Source of the DNA: an uncultured Comamonadaceae bacterium
GTDB lineage: Bacteria; Pseudomonadota; Gammaproteobacteria; Burkholderiales; Burkholderiaceae_C
Assembly (NCBI GenBank): GCA_937871735.1
Contig: CALMOI010000182.1
Location: 1-10,764 of the forward strand
DNA: 10,764 bases
Reading direction: 5' to 3'
This document shows positions 1-6,595 of this stretch, one piece after another (position 1 is the first letter of the stretch; every line of letters starts with the position of its first letter). A program made the translations under genes and the position numbers. Under the pieces are notes generated by a model. That model worked only from the letters and a program-made list of their open reading frames with translations, ran no database searches and was not told the DNA's origin.

Positions 1-553
1 GCCAATCGTGCTCGCGGATGGTGATTTCGGTTTCACCTTCGCCGCGCAACCAGCCGACCACTTCGGGCAAGCCTTCGAGCGTGCGGACGTTGGCATCGGA
101 GCGCTCATACAAGCGCGTCAGGCCCGTGGCGGCCAGCAGCGCATCGGCGATCTCGTTTTTCCAGCGCTCGACCCCGGCGGACTGGAACTGGGCCACCAGC
201 GTGTCGCCGTAGCGGTCGACGATCAGGCCCGGCAAGCCGTCGGACTCGCCATGAATCAGGCGCAGGCCGTCGCTTTGGATGTCCAGGCAAGCGCGCACGC
301 GAATGGCGCGCTCAATCAGCGACTGAAACAGCGTCGCATCAATGCGCTGTGCTTCGTCAAAGCTCCAGACGCGGGCGCAGATTTTGGAGCTGGGGCTGTA
401 AGCGGCCCACGCTAAGAATTCGCCAGTGGCGGATTCGACACGCACGGTTTCGCCCGAATCGCCGCCGCCTTTGGCGATGGCGGTGTCGAAGATCCAAGGG
501 TGGCGGCGCTGCAACGAGCGTTCTTTGCCGTCGCGGAGTTTGAGGGTTTTCAT
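1..553 (-). CDS. rlmI: 23S rRNA m5C methyltransferase RlmI-like, N-terminal part (cut by window start)
   Basis: Class I SAM-dependent methyltransferase of the RlmI type, which in E. coli methylates C1962 of 23S rRNA. Only the first 184 residues lie in the window; the family is about 395 residues, so the Rossmann catalytic domain with the SAM site and catalytic cysteine lies outside. Visible are the N-terminal PUA RNA-binding domain (about residues 1-75, with RRHPWIF at 16-22 and AYSPSSKICARVW at 51-63) and the start of the linker domain with the signature ESDGLPGLIVDRYGD at 103-117. I compared these with my memory of E. coli RlmI; they agree closely over the whole visible length. The frame is open to the window edge. 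The ATG lies 37 bases after the DUF484 stop, with no Shine-Dalgarno sequence. The upstream GGGCGC/GCGCCC repeats may shape its expression. The paralogue RlmK/RlmL is less likely, because the N-terminus is PUA rather than THUMP. Confidence 0.9.
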   Translation of the reverse strand, partial: MKTLKLRDGKERSLQRRHPWIFDTAIAKGGGDSGETVRVESATGEFLAWAAYSPSSKICARVWSFDEAQRIDATLFQSLIERAIRVRACLDIQSDGLRLIHGESDGLPGLIVDRYGDTLVAQFQSAGVERWKNEIADALLAATGLTRLYERSDANVRTLEGLPEVVGWLRGEGETEITIREHDW

Positions 554-554
554 A

Positions 555-589
555 GGGCGCTATTGTCGCGCCCTTGGGCTGGCGGGCGC
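555..589 (-). promoter_or_regulatory. Alternative hairpins and GACAAT box before rlmI
   Basis: Plus-strand copies GGGCGC at 555-560, GCGCCC at 568-573 and GGGCGC at 584-589 allow two mutually exclusive 6-bp stems, with loops of 7 and 10 bases. The first stem ends one base before the rlmI ATG. The 7-base loop carries, on the minus strand, GACAAT (567-562), a possible -10 box placed 8 bases before the ATG. No Shine-Dalgarno sequence is seen. Both roles (attenuation or start masking, and a leaderless promoter) are inferred. Confidence 0.35.
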
Positions 590-590
590 T

Positions 591-1277
591 TTAGCGCAGG
601 CGCAGTAAGGCCGCGCTGCCCAACTCGGCCAACCGCTCCAAAAAGTCGGTGCTCATGTCGGGGTGGAAGCGCTCGGGGTCAGACGAGGCCAGCACCATCA
701 ACCCAAAGGCTTGCGGCCCCGGCGCTGGGCGCAGCGCCACCAGCGCCAGCGAGGCCGCCGCGCCCGGCTCAGGCAGCCAGCTCACGGGCTCGAACCCAGC
801 ATTCGGGCCGCAGTACGGTGCCATCAGCGACGAGGCCAGACTTTTCACATCGCTGCTCACGCCTTGGGTGAAGGGCGCGTCGGCATACGCTTCGTTCAAG
901 CCCCAGAGCTTGATTTCAACTTGCGGCACCAGAAACTGCGCTTGCAGCTCTTCCACCATCGCTTGCGGCAGGTCTTGCGGCGCGGTGGCCAACAGCAAGC
1001 TGCGCGCCCAGCGTTGCAGGCGGTCAACGATCACCAAGTTTTCGTTGCCGTGGCGCACCATGTCCATCACGCGCTGTTCCAGCTTTTTGATTTTTTCGCG
1101 CAGCATCTCGGCTTGGCGCTCTTGCAGGCTGACGGCGCGGTTGCCGTGCGGGCTGGTCAATTGCACCGACGACAGCACTTCCGCATGGCGACCAAAGAAA
1201 TCGGGCGTGTTCAGCAAAAAGTCAACGATGTCATCTTCGGTGAGCGGCGTCAGAGCGGGGATGGGCGTGTTCATCAT
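591..1277 (-). CDS. DUF484 family protein
   Basis: A 228-residue protein of the DUF484 family, of unknown biochemical function. The N-terminus has the family signature ([17 protein letters not shown] at about 15-31). A charged helix at about 48-75 ([20 protein letters not shown]) looks like a coiled coil. The remainder, about 80-228, is the GAF-like part; Trp, Pro and Gly residues around a conserved YCGP are visible. It is a soluble protein with no signal peptide. The start ATG overlaps the dapF stop in an ATGA (1274-1277), so translation is probably coupled to dapF; a second ATG follows at once and could also serve. In gammaproteobacteria the same gene stands between dapF and xerC, which places it loosely with chromosome and cell-envelope genes. 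Here the next gene is rlmI instead. Family call is firm; the function is unknown. Confidence 0.88.
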   Translation of the reverse strand: MMNTPIPALTPLTEDDIVDFLLNTPDFFGRHAEVLSSVQLTSPHGNRAVSLQERQAEMLREKIKKLEQRVMDMVRHGNENLVIVDRLQRWARSLLLATAPQDLPQAMVEELQAQFLVPQVEIKLWGLNEAYADAPFTQGVSSDVKSLASSLMAPYCGPNAGFEPVSWLPEPGAAASLALVALRPAPGPQAFGLMVLASSDPERFHPDMSTDFLERLAELGSAALLRLR

Positions 1278-2167
1278 GCGAGTTCCGGTAAGTCGATTTC
1301 ACCGTCAAAAACCAAGGTGGCGGGGCCGGTCATGAGCACCGGGGCGCTCACATCGCCGCCTGCGCCCGCCCAAGCGATGGTGAGCTGGCCGCCGTGGGTT
1401 TGCACATCGACGCACTCGTCCAGCAGCCCCAAGCGGATGCCCGCGACCACCGCCGCGCACGCGCCCGTGCCGCAAGCCAAGGTTTCGCCCGCGCCGCGCT
1501 CAAACACGCGCAAGCGAACGTGGCTGCGGTCAACGATCTGCATGAAGCCCGCATTCACCCGGCGCGGGAAGGCGCTGTGGCGCTCAATCAACGCACCGTG
1601 GGCGAGCACCGGGGCGCTGTCCACGTCATCAACCAATTGCACCGCGTGCGGGTTGCCCATCGACACCGGAGCGATCCAAACAACGGGCGCATCGGCTTCA
1701 GCGCCCAGCGTCAGCGGCCACAGTTGCCAAGCACCGTGCGGGCGCGGCGTGAGGCCAGCGGGGTTGAAGGGAATGTGCGCCAGCTCAAACACCGGCGCGC
1801 CCATGTCCACGGTGACGCGGCCATCGGGGTTCAAGCGCAGCTCAATCACGCCGCCCATGACTTTGACGCGCACCGTGTCTTTGTCGGTCAAGCCCTTGCT
1901 GCGCACGTAACGCACAAAGCAGCGCGCGCCGTTGCCGCAGTGCTCCACCTCGCCACCGTCGGCGTTGTGGATCACGTACTCAAAGTCGAGTTCGGGGGCA
2001 TCAGCGGGCGGCGGGCGCACGGTCAAAATTTGATCTGCGCCCACGCCAAAGTGGCGGTCGGCCAGAAAGCGGTACTGCGCCGCCGACAGGTTCAAGCGGC
2101 CTTGGGTCTCGTCGAGCACGACAAAATCATTGCCAGCGCCCTGCATTTTGGTGAAGCGTATCTGCAT
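1274..2167 (-). CDS. dapF: Diaminopimelate epimerase
   Basis: Cytoplasmic, cofactor-independent epimerase turning LL- into meso-diaminopimelate, the precursor of lysine and of the peptidoglycan cross-link residue. It is 297 residues, somewhat longer than the E. coli protein (274). The two catalytic cysteines are seen: C77 in HCGNGARCF and C232 in ACGTGACAA. The N-terminal [13 protein letters not shown] (7-19) and the MGNPHAV stretch (170-176) are also family signatures. The frame stays open far upstream, but homology begins at [10 protein letters not shown], so I place the start at 2167. There is no Shine-Dalgarno sequence. A GATAAT box lies 6 bases before the ATG, which suggests a leaderless message. 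It is first in an apparent operon with DUF484 (4-base overlap) and perhaps rlmI, and divergent from the Nudix-MBL gene. Confidence 0.97.
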   Translation of the reverse strand: MQIRFTKMQGAGNDFVVLDETQGRLNLSAAQYRFLADRHFGVGADQILTVRPPPADAPELDFEYVIHNADGGEVEHCGNGARCFVRYVRSKGLTDKDTVRVKVMGGVIELRLNPDGRVTVDMGAPVFELAHIPFNPAGLTPRPHGAWQLWPLTLGAEADAPVVWIAPVSMGNPHAVQLVDDVDSAPVLAHGALIERHSAFPRRVNAGFMQIVDRSHVRLRVFERGAGETLACGTGACAAVVAGIRLGLLDECVDVQTHGGQLTIAWAGAGGDVSAPVLMTGPATLVFDGEIDLPELA

Positions 2168-2173
2168 GCTGGA

Positions 2174-2179
2174 ATTATC
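2174..2179 (-). promoter_or_regulatory. Candidate -10 box of dapF (leaderless)
   Basis: GATAAT on the minus strand, followed by 6 bases and the dapF ATG. The same hexamer stands at the expected distance from the 5' end of rnpB in this window, which supports it as a local -10 form. No good -35 was found at 16-18 bases. Start of transcription at or next to the A of the ATG is inferred. Confidence 0.45.
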
Positions 2180-2185
2180 CGCTGA

Positions 2186-2200
2186 AGCCGCCCGGCGGCT
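2186..2200. promoter_or_regulatory. Perfect palindrome between divergent promoters (candidate operator)
   Basis: AGCCGCC-C-GGCGGCT, two perfect 7-base arms around one central base (2193). The centre nearly coincides with the midpoint (2194) of the two outward-facing GATAAT boxes, so it sits in the -35/spacer zone of both promoters. It could be a shared operator. With such GC-rich sequence chance is not excluded. Confidence 0.35.
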
Positions 2201-2208
2201 GACCTGCC

Positions 2209-2214
2209 GATAAT
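2209..2214 (+). promoter_or_regulatory. Candidate -10 box of the Nudix-MBL gene (leaderless)
   Basis: GATAAT on the plus strand, followed by 7 bases and the ATG at 2222. It mirrors the dapF box. It overlaps the earlier ATG at 2213, which could then not be translated from this promoter. No convincing -35 is seen. Confidence 0.4.
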
Positions 2215-2221
2215 GGGGCTT

Positions 2222-3880
2222 ATGGTCAGACCCTCTCAACTCCTGCATCCGCCGCGCACGCCCGCCCCGCTGCGCCCCGCTGCCACCGTCTTGCTGCTGC
2301 GCGATTCGCCCCTCGGGCTGGAGGTGCTGATGACGCGCCGCTCCGACACCGCCAGCTTTGCGCCCAGCGCCTACGTATTTCCCGGCGGCGGCATTGACGC
2401 GCAAGACAGCGCCGCCCACGGCCAATCGACCCGGCGCGTGGGGCAAAGCGATCTGCATCTGACGCAAGCCATTGCCGCCATCCGCGAAAGCTTTGAAGAG
2501 CTGGGCATCTTGCTGGCCCGTCACGCCGATGGCCGCATGGCTGACGACAGCGACATCGCCCAACTGAACCGCAGCGCGCCTTTTGCCGCGCAATGCGCCG
2601 CCCACGGCCTGACGCTGGCGGCCAGCGAAGTGTTTGTGCTGGCGCACTGGATCACCGACCGCGATCTGTCGCGCCGCTTTGATGTGCCGTTTTTGGTGGC
2701 GCGCATGCCCGATCACCAAGAACCCGTGGCCGATGAAACCGAGCAATTCGAGCCGATCTGGGTGCGCGCTGCGGATGCGCTGGCGCGGCACAAAGCGGGG
2801 CAGTTCTTCATGATCTTCCCGACCATCCGCACGCTAGAGCGTCTGCAAGCCTTTGCCGATGTGGACGCAGTGCTGTCCGCCTGCGCCGCCACCGAAGAGC
2901 CGCTGTGGACAAGCTGCCCGCGCACCGGCCTGTTGGCCGGCCAAGAAGCGCGCTACACCGAGCACGAGCCGCCCTACGGCGAGCTGGCGCTGGTCTGCCC
3001 CGACGGCCAAGTCGCCCACACGCTGGACTGGCAAAGCGCGCAGCCGGTGTTTTTGCTGAAAAACGTGCAGCGCCTGAGCGCGCCCAACCCCGGCGTGATG
3101 ACCGGCCCCGGCACCAACAGCTATTTGGTGGGCGACCCGCACACCGGCTACATCGCCATTGACCCCGGCCCCGCTGACGGCGACCACCTGCAACGCCTGT
3201 GGCGGGCCGCTGGCGGCGACATCCGCGCCATTGTCTGCACACACTCGCACCCTGATCACTCGCCCGGCGCGCTGCCACTGCAAGCGCTGTGCAGCAACCC
3301 GCCGCCGATTTGGGGTTTGCCCTCTGCGCCCACCGCACGCCAGCACAGCTACTTTGTGCCCGACCGCATCCCCGCGCATCAAGAGCTGCTGACGCTGCAA
3401 GGCCACAGCACCGAAGGCGAAGTGCGCCACACCCTGCAAGTGCTGCACACGCCGGGCCACGCCGCCAACCACCTGTGCTTGATGCTGCTGGAAGATGGCT
3501 TGCTGTTCAGCGGCGACCACATCTTGAACGGCAGCACCACCGTGATCGACCCGCCCGACGGCAACATGGCCGATTACCTGGACTCGCTGGACGCACTGAG
3601 CGCCGCCTGCGCCACCCACAACCTGAATTTCATCCTTCCCGCCCACGGTTACGTGCTGGAAAACGCCACCGCTGCCATCGCGCAGCTCAAAGCTCACCGC
3701 CTGAAACGCGAAGCCAAAATCATCGCCGCCATGCGGGCCCAGCCCGAAGGCACGCTCGACCACTGGCTGCAAGCCGCCTATGACGACGTGCCGCCGCGCC
3801 TGTGGCCCGTGGCCATGCGCTCGCTGCTGGCCCATGTGGATCGCATCCGCGCCACCGAACCGGGAAACACAACAAAATGA
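2222..3880 (+). CDS. Nudix hydrolase / LACTB2-like metallo-beta-lactamase fold fusion
   Basis: A 552-residue two-domain enzyme. The Nudix part (about 17-215) has FPGGG at 53-57 and, after an insert, REsfEELG at 88-95. This stretched box, with about 30 residues between the glycines and the Arg, is like the NUDT19/NUDT7 coenzyme A diphosphatase type, so the substrate may be CoA or another nucleoside diphosphate compound. The C-terminal part (about 275-545) has the full metallo-beta-lactamase ligand set: H341, H343, D345 and H346 (THSHPDH), H413 (HTPGH), D432 (SGDHI) and H475 (PAHG). It resembles LACTB2, an endoribonuclease in mammals, including the HRLKRE stretch and a C-terminal helical tail. 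No signal peptide, so cytoplasmic. An ATG at 2213 is the alternative start; I chose 2222 from the GATAAT box. The stop overlaps the next start (ATGA). Domain calls are firm; substrates are unknown. Confidence 0.9.
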   Translation: MVRPSQLLHPPRTPAPLRPAATVLLLRDSPLGLEVLMTRRSDTASFAPSAYVFPGGGIDAQDSAAHGQSTRRVGQSDLHLTQAIAAIRESFEELGILLARHADGRMADDSDIAQLNRSAPFAAQCAAHGLTLAASEVFVLAHWITDRDLSRRFDVPFLVARMPDHQEPVADETEQFEPIWVRAADALARHKAGQFFMIFPTIRTLERLQAFADVDAVLSACAATEEPLWTSCPRTGLLAGQEARYTEHEPPYGELALVCPDGQVAHTLDWQSAQPVFLLKNVQRLSAPNPGVMTGPGTNSYLVGDPHTGYIAIDPGPADGDHLQRLWRAAGGDIRAIVCTHSHPDHSPGALPLQALCSNPPPIWGLPSAPTARQHSYFVPDRIPAHQELLTLQGHSTEGEVRHTLQVLHTPGHAANHLCLMLLEDGLLFSGDHILNGSTTVIDPPDGNMADYLDSLDALSAACATHNLNFILPAHGYVLENATAAIAQLKAHRLKREAKIIAAMRAQPEGTLDHWLQAAYDDVPPRLWPVAMRSLLAHVDRIRATEPGNTTK

Positions 3881-4998
3881 CCCTCCGCCCGCCCTCAGAT
3901 CGCCCGACTTTGCGCGTCCCCACGCGCTCACCCTCAGACCCACCGCGCCCCGGCCCTACCCCGCTGGCACGCGCACCCATGCCCGCACCAGCAGCGCCGT
4001 CCGGCGAACGCCGTGTCGCCCGCAGCAACCCCAATGCTGGCCCCACGCCCAACCCCACCCGCTCGGGCAGCAATCGCCCCAGCGCGCCCAGCACACGCAA
4101 CGGCGGTAACGGTGGCAACGGCGGATCATCGCAACGCCCCGATGACCGCCGCCGCACCGACGGCCCGCGCCCACCGCATCCTGCCGCGCAGCGGCCCGCA
4201 GCGCCCGCACCGGTGAAACTCGACACCAGCGGCGTGCGCCTGTCCAAGTGCGTGGCCGAACTCAAAGCCTGCTCGCGCCGCGAGGCTGAGCAGTACATCG
4301 AAGGCGGCTGGGTGCGCGTCGCAGGCATCGTGATTGAAGAGCCGCAGTTCCGCGTCCACGACGAAGCTGTCGAGATCGACCCGCACGCCAGCCTGATGGC
4401 GCTGGCCCCGGTCACGCTGCTGCTGCACAAGCCGCCCGGTTTTGACGCGGGCACGCACGAACCCATCAGCATCAAAGGCTTGGGCAAAGGCATACGCGAG
4501 GCGCTGGCGCTCATCACCCCGACCAGCCAAGCCGCCAACAGCAACGACGGTCGCCCGCTGGTGCCGCTGCTGAAAAAAAACCTGACCAAACAAGTGCTGT
4601 GCCTGCCGCTGGAAAGCGCCGCCAGCGGCTTGGTGGTCTACACCCAAGACTGGCGCATCGAGCGCAAGCTGGTCGAAGATGCCCACGTCATCGAGCAAGA
4701 GTTCACCATCGAAGTTGAAGGCGACGTGTCGCCCGACACACTCGATCACCTGAACCACGGTTTGAACGACGGTGGCCACCCGCTGCCGACAGTCAAAGTC
4801 AGCGTGAGCAGCACCGGCGAAGGCCGCACCCGGCTGCGCTGCGCCGTCAAAGGCGTGCATCCGGGCTTGATTGCTTACCTGTGCGACCGCGTGGGCCTGA
4901 AAATTCTCAGCCTGAAACGCATCCGCGTGGGTCGCCTGCCACTGTCCACGCTGGCGGTGGGCGAGTGGCGGTTCTTGCTGCCTTACGAGCGGTTTTGA
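3877..4998 (+). CDS. S4-domain protein with degenerate RsuA/RluF-like pseudouridine synthase fold
   Basis: A 373-residue protein. Residues 1-112 are low complexity (Pro, Arg, Ser, Asn, Gly, with NGGNGGNGG at 75-83), probably disordered and RNA-binding. An S4 domain follows at about 118-165 (RLSKCVAELKACSRREAEQYI). The rest, about 175-370, fits the RsuA/RluF pseudouridine synthase fold, with LLLHKPPGF (181-189) and the C-terminal LKRIRVGRLPLSTLAVGEWRFL. However, the active-site motifs are changed: the GRLD Asp position reads LPLE (E246), the K-x-Y motif reads QEF (F276), and the Q-[IV]-[RK]-R-M stretch reads GLIAYL (330-335). Catalysis is therefore doubtful; an RNA-binding role is more likely. 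The frame is open further upstream, but the ATG at 3877 overlapping the previous stop is the natural start. Ends 6 bases from the convergent nhaR. Confidence 0.85.
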   Translation: MTLRPPSDRPTLRVPTRSPSDPPRPGPTPLARAPMPAPAAPSGERRVARSNPNAGPTPNPTRSGSNRPSAPSTRNGGNGGNGGSSQRPDDRRRTDGPRPPHPAAQRPAAPAPVKLDTSGVRLSKCVAELKACSRREAEQYIEGGWVRVAGIVIEEPQFRVHDEAVEIDPHASLMALAPVTLLLHKPPGFDAGTHEPISIKGLGKGIREALALITPTSQAANSNDGRPLVPLLKKNLTKQVLCLPLESAASGLVVYTQDWRIERKLVEDAHVIEQEFTIEVEGDVSPDTLDHLNHGLNDGGHPLPTVKVSVSSTGEGRTRLRCAVKGVHPGLIAYLCDRVGLKILSLKRIRVGRLPLSTLAVGEWRFLLPYERF

Positions 4999-5004
4999 GC
5001 GCCT

Positions 5005-5901
5005 TCACACGCTGAACAACTGCCCGCGTGCCGCGTGGGTGATGGCGGCCACGCAAGGGTGCGTGATGCGGCGCTCAACCGAGACGGCGAAAAATTCTTC
5101 GACCAATTCGCGGCTGCGGCCTATCACCGCCACGCCGAACTGGGCCACAGTTTCGGCCTCCAGCACGGTCGGGGCCATGAACACGCCTCGGCCTTCGCGG
5201 CCAAAAGCAGTCATCAGCGCGCCATCGTCAAACTCGGCCACGATGCGGGGGTAGAGCTGGTGGCGCGTCAGCCAGCCTTCCAATTGCTGGCGCACTGATG
5301 AGGCTGCGCCCTGAATCAGCATGGGCGCACCGTTCAAGCATTGCGGAAATTCGCCCACCAACTGCGCTTGAACCTGCGGCGCAGCAAAAAAACTCATCGC
5401 CGTGGTGCCCAGCGGATGATTGAAGGCTTTGACGCTGACGCGCTTGGACAGCGGCTCGTCGGCAATCACCAAATCTAAGCGGTTCAAGGCCAATTGGGCC
5501 AACAGATCGGGGAATTTGCCTTCGCTGCCGATCAGCCGCACCGGCTCGGGCAGCGACAGTGCGGGCTCCAGCAACCGGTAAGCCACCGACTTGGCAACAG
5601 AGTCAGCAATGCCCACGCGGAACTCTAGGATTTTTTTCGAGTCTTTCGACTGGCGTAGCGCACTTTCCAGCTCCGCACCCAAGCCAAAAATTTGGTCGGC
5701 ATAGCCCAAGGCGATGCGGCCATCTTCGGTCAACTCCAACTCGCGGCCACTTTTACGGAACAAGCGGCGGCCCAGCCAAGATTCGAGCAGCTTGATCTGC
5801 CCTGACAGGGTTTGCGGCGTGGTGTGCAACTGCGCACCGGCCCGCATGATGCCTCCGGCCTTGGCGGCCACCCAAAAGTAGTACAGGTGCTTGAAATTCA
5901 T
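5005..5901 (-). CDS. nhaR: LysR-family regulator, NhaR type
   Basis: A 298-residue LysR-type DNA-binding regulator. The N-terminus MNFKHLYYFWVAAKAGGIMRA and the helix-turn-helix (about 4-62, with TPQTLSGQIKLLE at 28-40 and LGRRLFRKSGRELELTEDG) match NhaR. The E. coli protein is 301 residues; it activates the Na+/H+ antiporter gene nhaA in response to sodium and also osmC and pgaABCD. The effector-binding domain spans about 92-295. The start is fixed by an in-frame TAA two codons upstream; the Shine-Dalgarno sequence is weak. It stands alone: no nhaA or other antiporter lies in the window, so the signal and targets are open. It is divergent from the Rrf2 gene with 152 bases between, so it may control that gene and itself, as LysR proteins commonly do. 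Confidence 0.88.
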   Translation of the reverse strand: MNFKHLYYFWVAAKAGGIMRAGAQLHTTPQTLSGQIKLLESWLGRRLFRKSGRELELTEDGRIALGYADQIFGLGAELESALRQSKDSKKILEFRVGIADSVAKSVAYRLLEPALSLPEPVRLIGSEGKFPDLLAQLALNRLDLVIADEPLSKRVSVKAFNHPLGTTAMSFFAAPQVQAQLVGEFPQCLNGAPMLIQGAASSVRQQLEGWLTRHQLYPRIVAEFDDGALMTAFGREGRGVFMAPTVLEAETVAQFGVAVIGRSRELVEEFFAVSVERRITHPCVAAITHAARGQLFSV

Positions 5902-5942
5902 GGCTTAAGGATGCCTGAAGCGGCACTACGTAACCCTGACAC

Positions 5943-5979
5943 TTCGATTTTTACGAGTTGAAATACATAAAAATACGAA
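5943..5979. promoter_or_regulatory. AT-rich inverted repeat in the nhaR/Rrf2 gap
   Basis: TTCGATTTTTA at 5943-5953 is complementary to TAAAAATACGAA at 5968-5979 except for one extra A in the right arm; the spacer is 14 bases. Inside it AAATAC repeats directly at 5961 and 5971, a 10-base step (one helical turn). The tract is much more AT-rich than its surroundings. It is a candidate operator/promoter zone for one or both divergent genes; which protein binds is unknown. Confidence 0.4.
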
Positions 5980-5989
5980 TTTACCTGAA

Positions 5990-6034
5990 GTGACATTGAG
6001 ATCACACTAACTGGCATCACACTCGATGTGTGCC
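5990..6034. promoter_or_regulatory. Second operator-like cluster upstream of the Rrf2 gene
   Basis: GTGA-N8-TCAC at 5990-6005, direct repeats ATCACACT at 6001-6008 and 6016-6023 (15-base step), and CACAC-TCGAT-GTGTG at 6018-6032 follow one another before the Rrf2 ribosome site. No IscR type 1 or type 2 consensus could be matched by eye. A binding role is inferred from symmetry only. Confidence 0.35.
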
Positions 6035-6053
6035 ATTTCAAGGAGTAAAGAAC

Positions 6054-6587
6054 ATGCGTTTGAGTACCAAAGGTCGTTTTGCAGTCACTGCCATGATTGA
6101 TGTGGGTCTGCGCCAGCAGGCGGGCCCGGTGTCTCTGTCCGACATTGCGTCGCGCCATCAAATTTCGATGTCGTATCTGGAGCAGCTGTTCAGCAAGCTG
6201 CGCCACGAGGGCTTGGTGGAAAGCACCCGTGGCCCCGGCGGCGGCTACACCCTGACGCGCGCTGCGGGGGCCATCAGCGTGGCCGACATCATTGCAGCCG
6301 TTGAAGACAACACCCGTGAGGCTGAGGCGCAAGAGCAAGCGCGCTCCAGCGATGACAGTTGCGCGCTCATGACCGCTGAGCTGTGGGCATCGCTCAACGC
6401 CAAGCTGCTGGCGCACATGCAGTCGATTTCGCTGCACTCGCTGGTCGAGGAGCAACGCGCACGCGGTGTGAAGGTGGAAGGGCCAGCGCACAAGCGCGGC
6501 ATCTACAAGCGCCCCGACGCGCAACCCAAAGTGGTTGCGCCGAACTCGGTGTTTGCGCTCGGCAGCTTGATGCTGGCGGGTCGCTGA
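6054..6587 (+). CDS. IscR-like Rrf2-family regulator lacking most cluster ligands
   Basis: A 177-residue winged-helix Rrf2 regulator. The first 85 residues follow IscR nearly word for word (MRLSTKGRFAVTAMIDVGLR; SMSYLEQLFSKLR at 39-49; RGPGGGY at 59-65). E. coli IscR binds a [2Fe-2S] cluster through C92, C98, C104 and H107. Here only one cysteine exists in the whole protein, C103 in DDSCALMTAELW, in the place of C104; the other two positions and the His are absent. A cluster of the IscR kind is therefore unlikely. A basic C-terminal extension (HKRGIYKRPDAQPK, 146-159) follows. The start at 6054 has a strong Shine-Dalgarno sequence (AGGAG at 6041-6045); a frame opening at 6030 lacks one and lies outside the homology. 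No iscS, iscU or other cluster gene follows. Divergent from nhaR and convergent with rnpB. It should not be called iscR without checking for another copy. Confidence 0.88.
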   Translation: MRLSTKGRFAVTAMIDVGLRQQAGPVSLSDIASRHQISMSYLEQLFSKLRHEGLVESTRGPGGGYTLTRAAGAISVADIIAAVEDNTREAEAQEQARSSDDSCALMTAELWASLNAKLLAHMQSISLHSLVEEQRARGVKVEGPAHKRGIYKRPDAQPKVVAPNSVFALGSLMLAGR

Positions 6588-6595
6588 AAAATAAG

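Noticed and set aside
663..1910. Long plus-strand open frame (415 codons) across DUF484 and dapF
   Set aside because: It is the complement of two well-supported genes; GC-rich coding DNA leaves long open frames on the other strand. The product is Arg/Pro/Ser-rich with no family resemblance.
2168..2791. Upstream extension of the dapF frame to 505 residues
   Set aside because: The added residues resemble no dapF and run through the start of the Nudix-MBL gene on the other strand; homology starts at 2167.
2834..3943. Minus-strand open frame opposite the MBL domain (369 codons)
   Set aside because: Shadow of the fusion gene, whose plus-strand product has all MBL motifs. Composition is Gly/Val/Ala/Arg-rich without domains.
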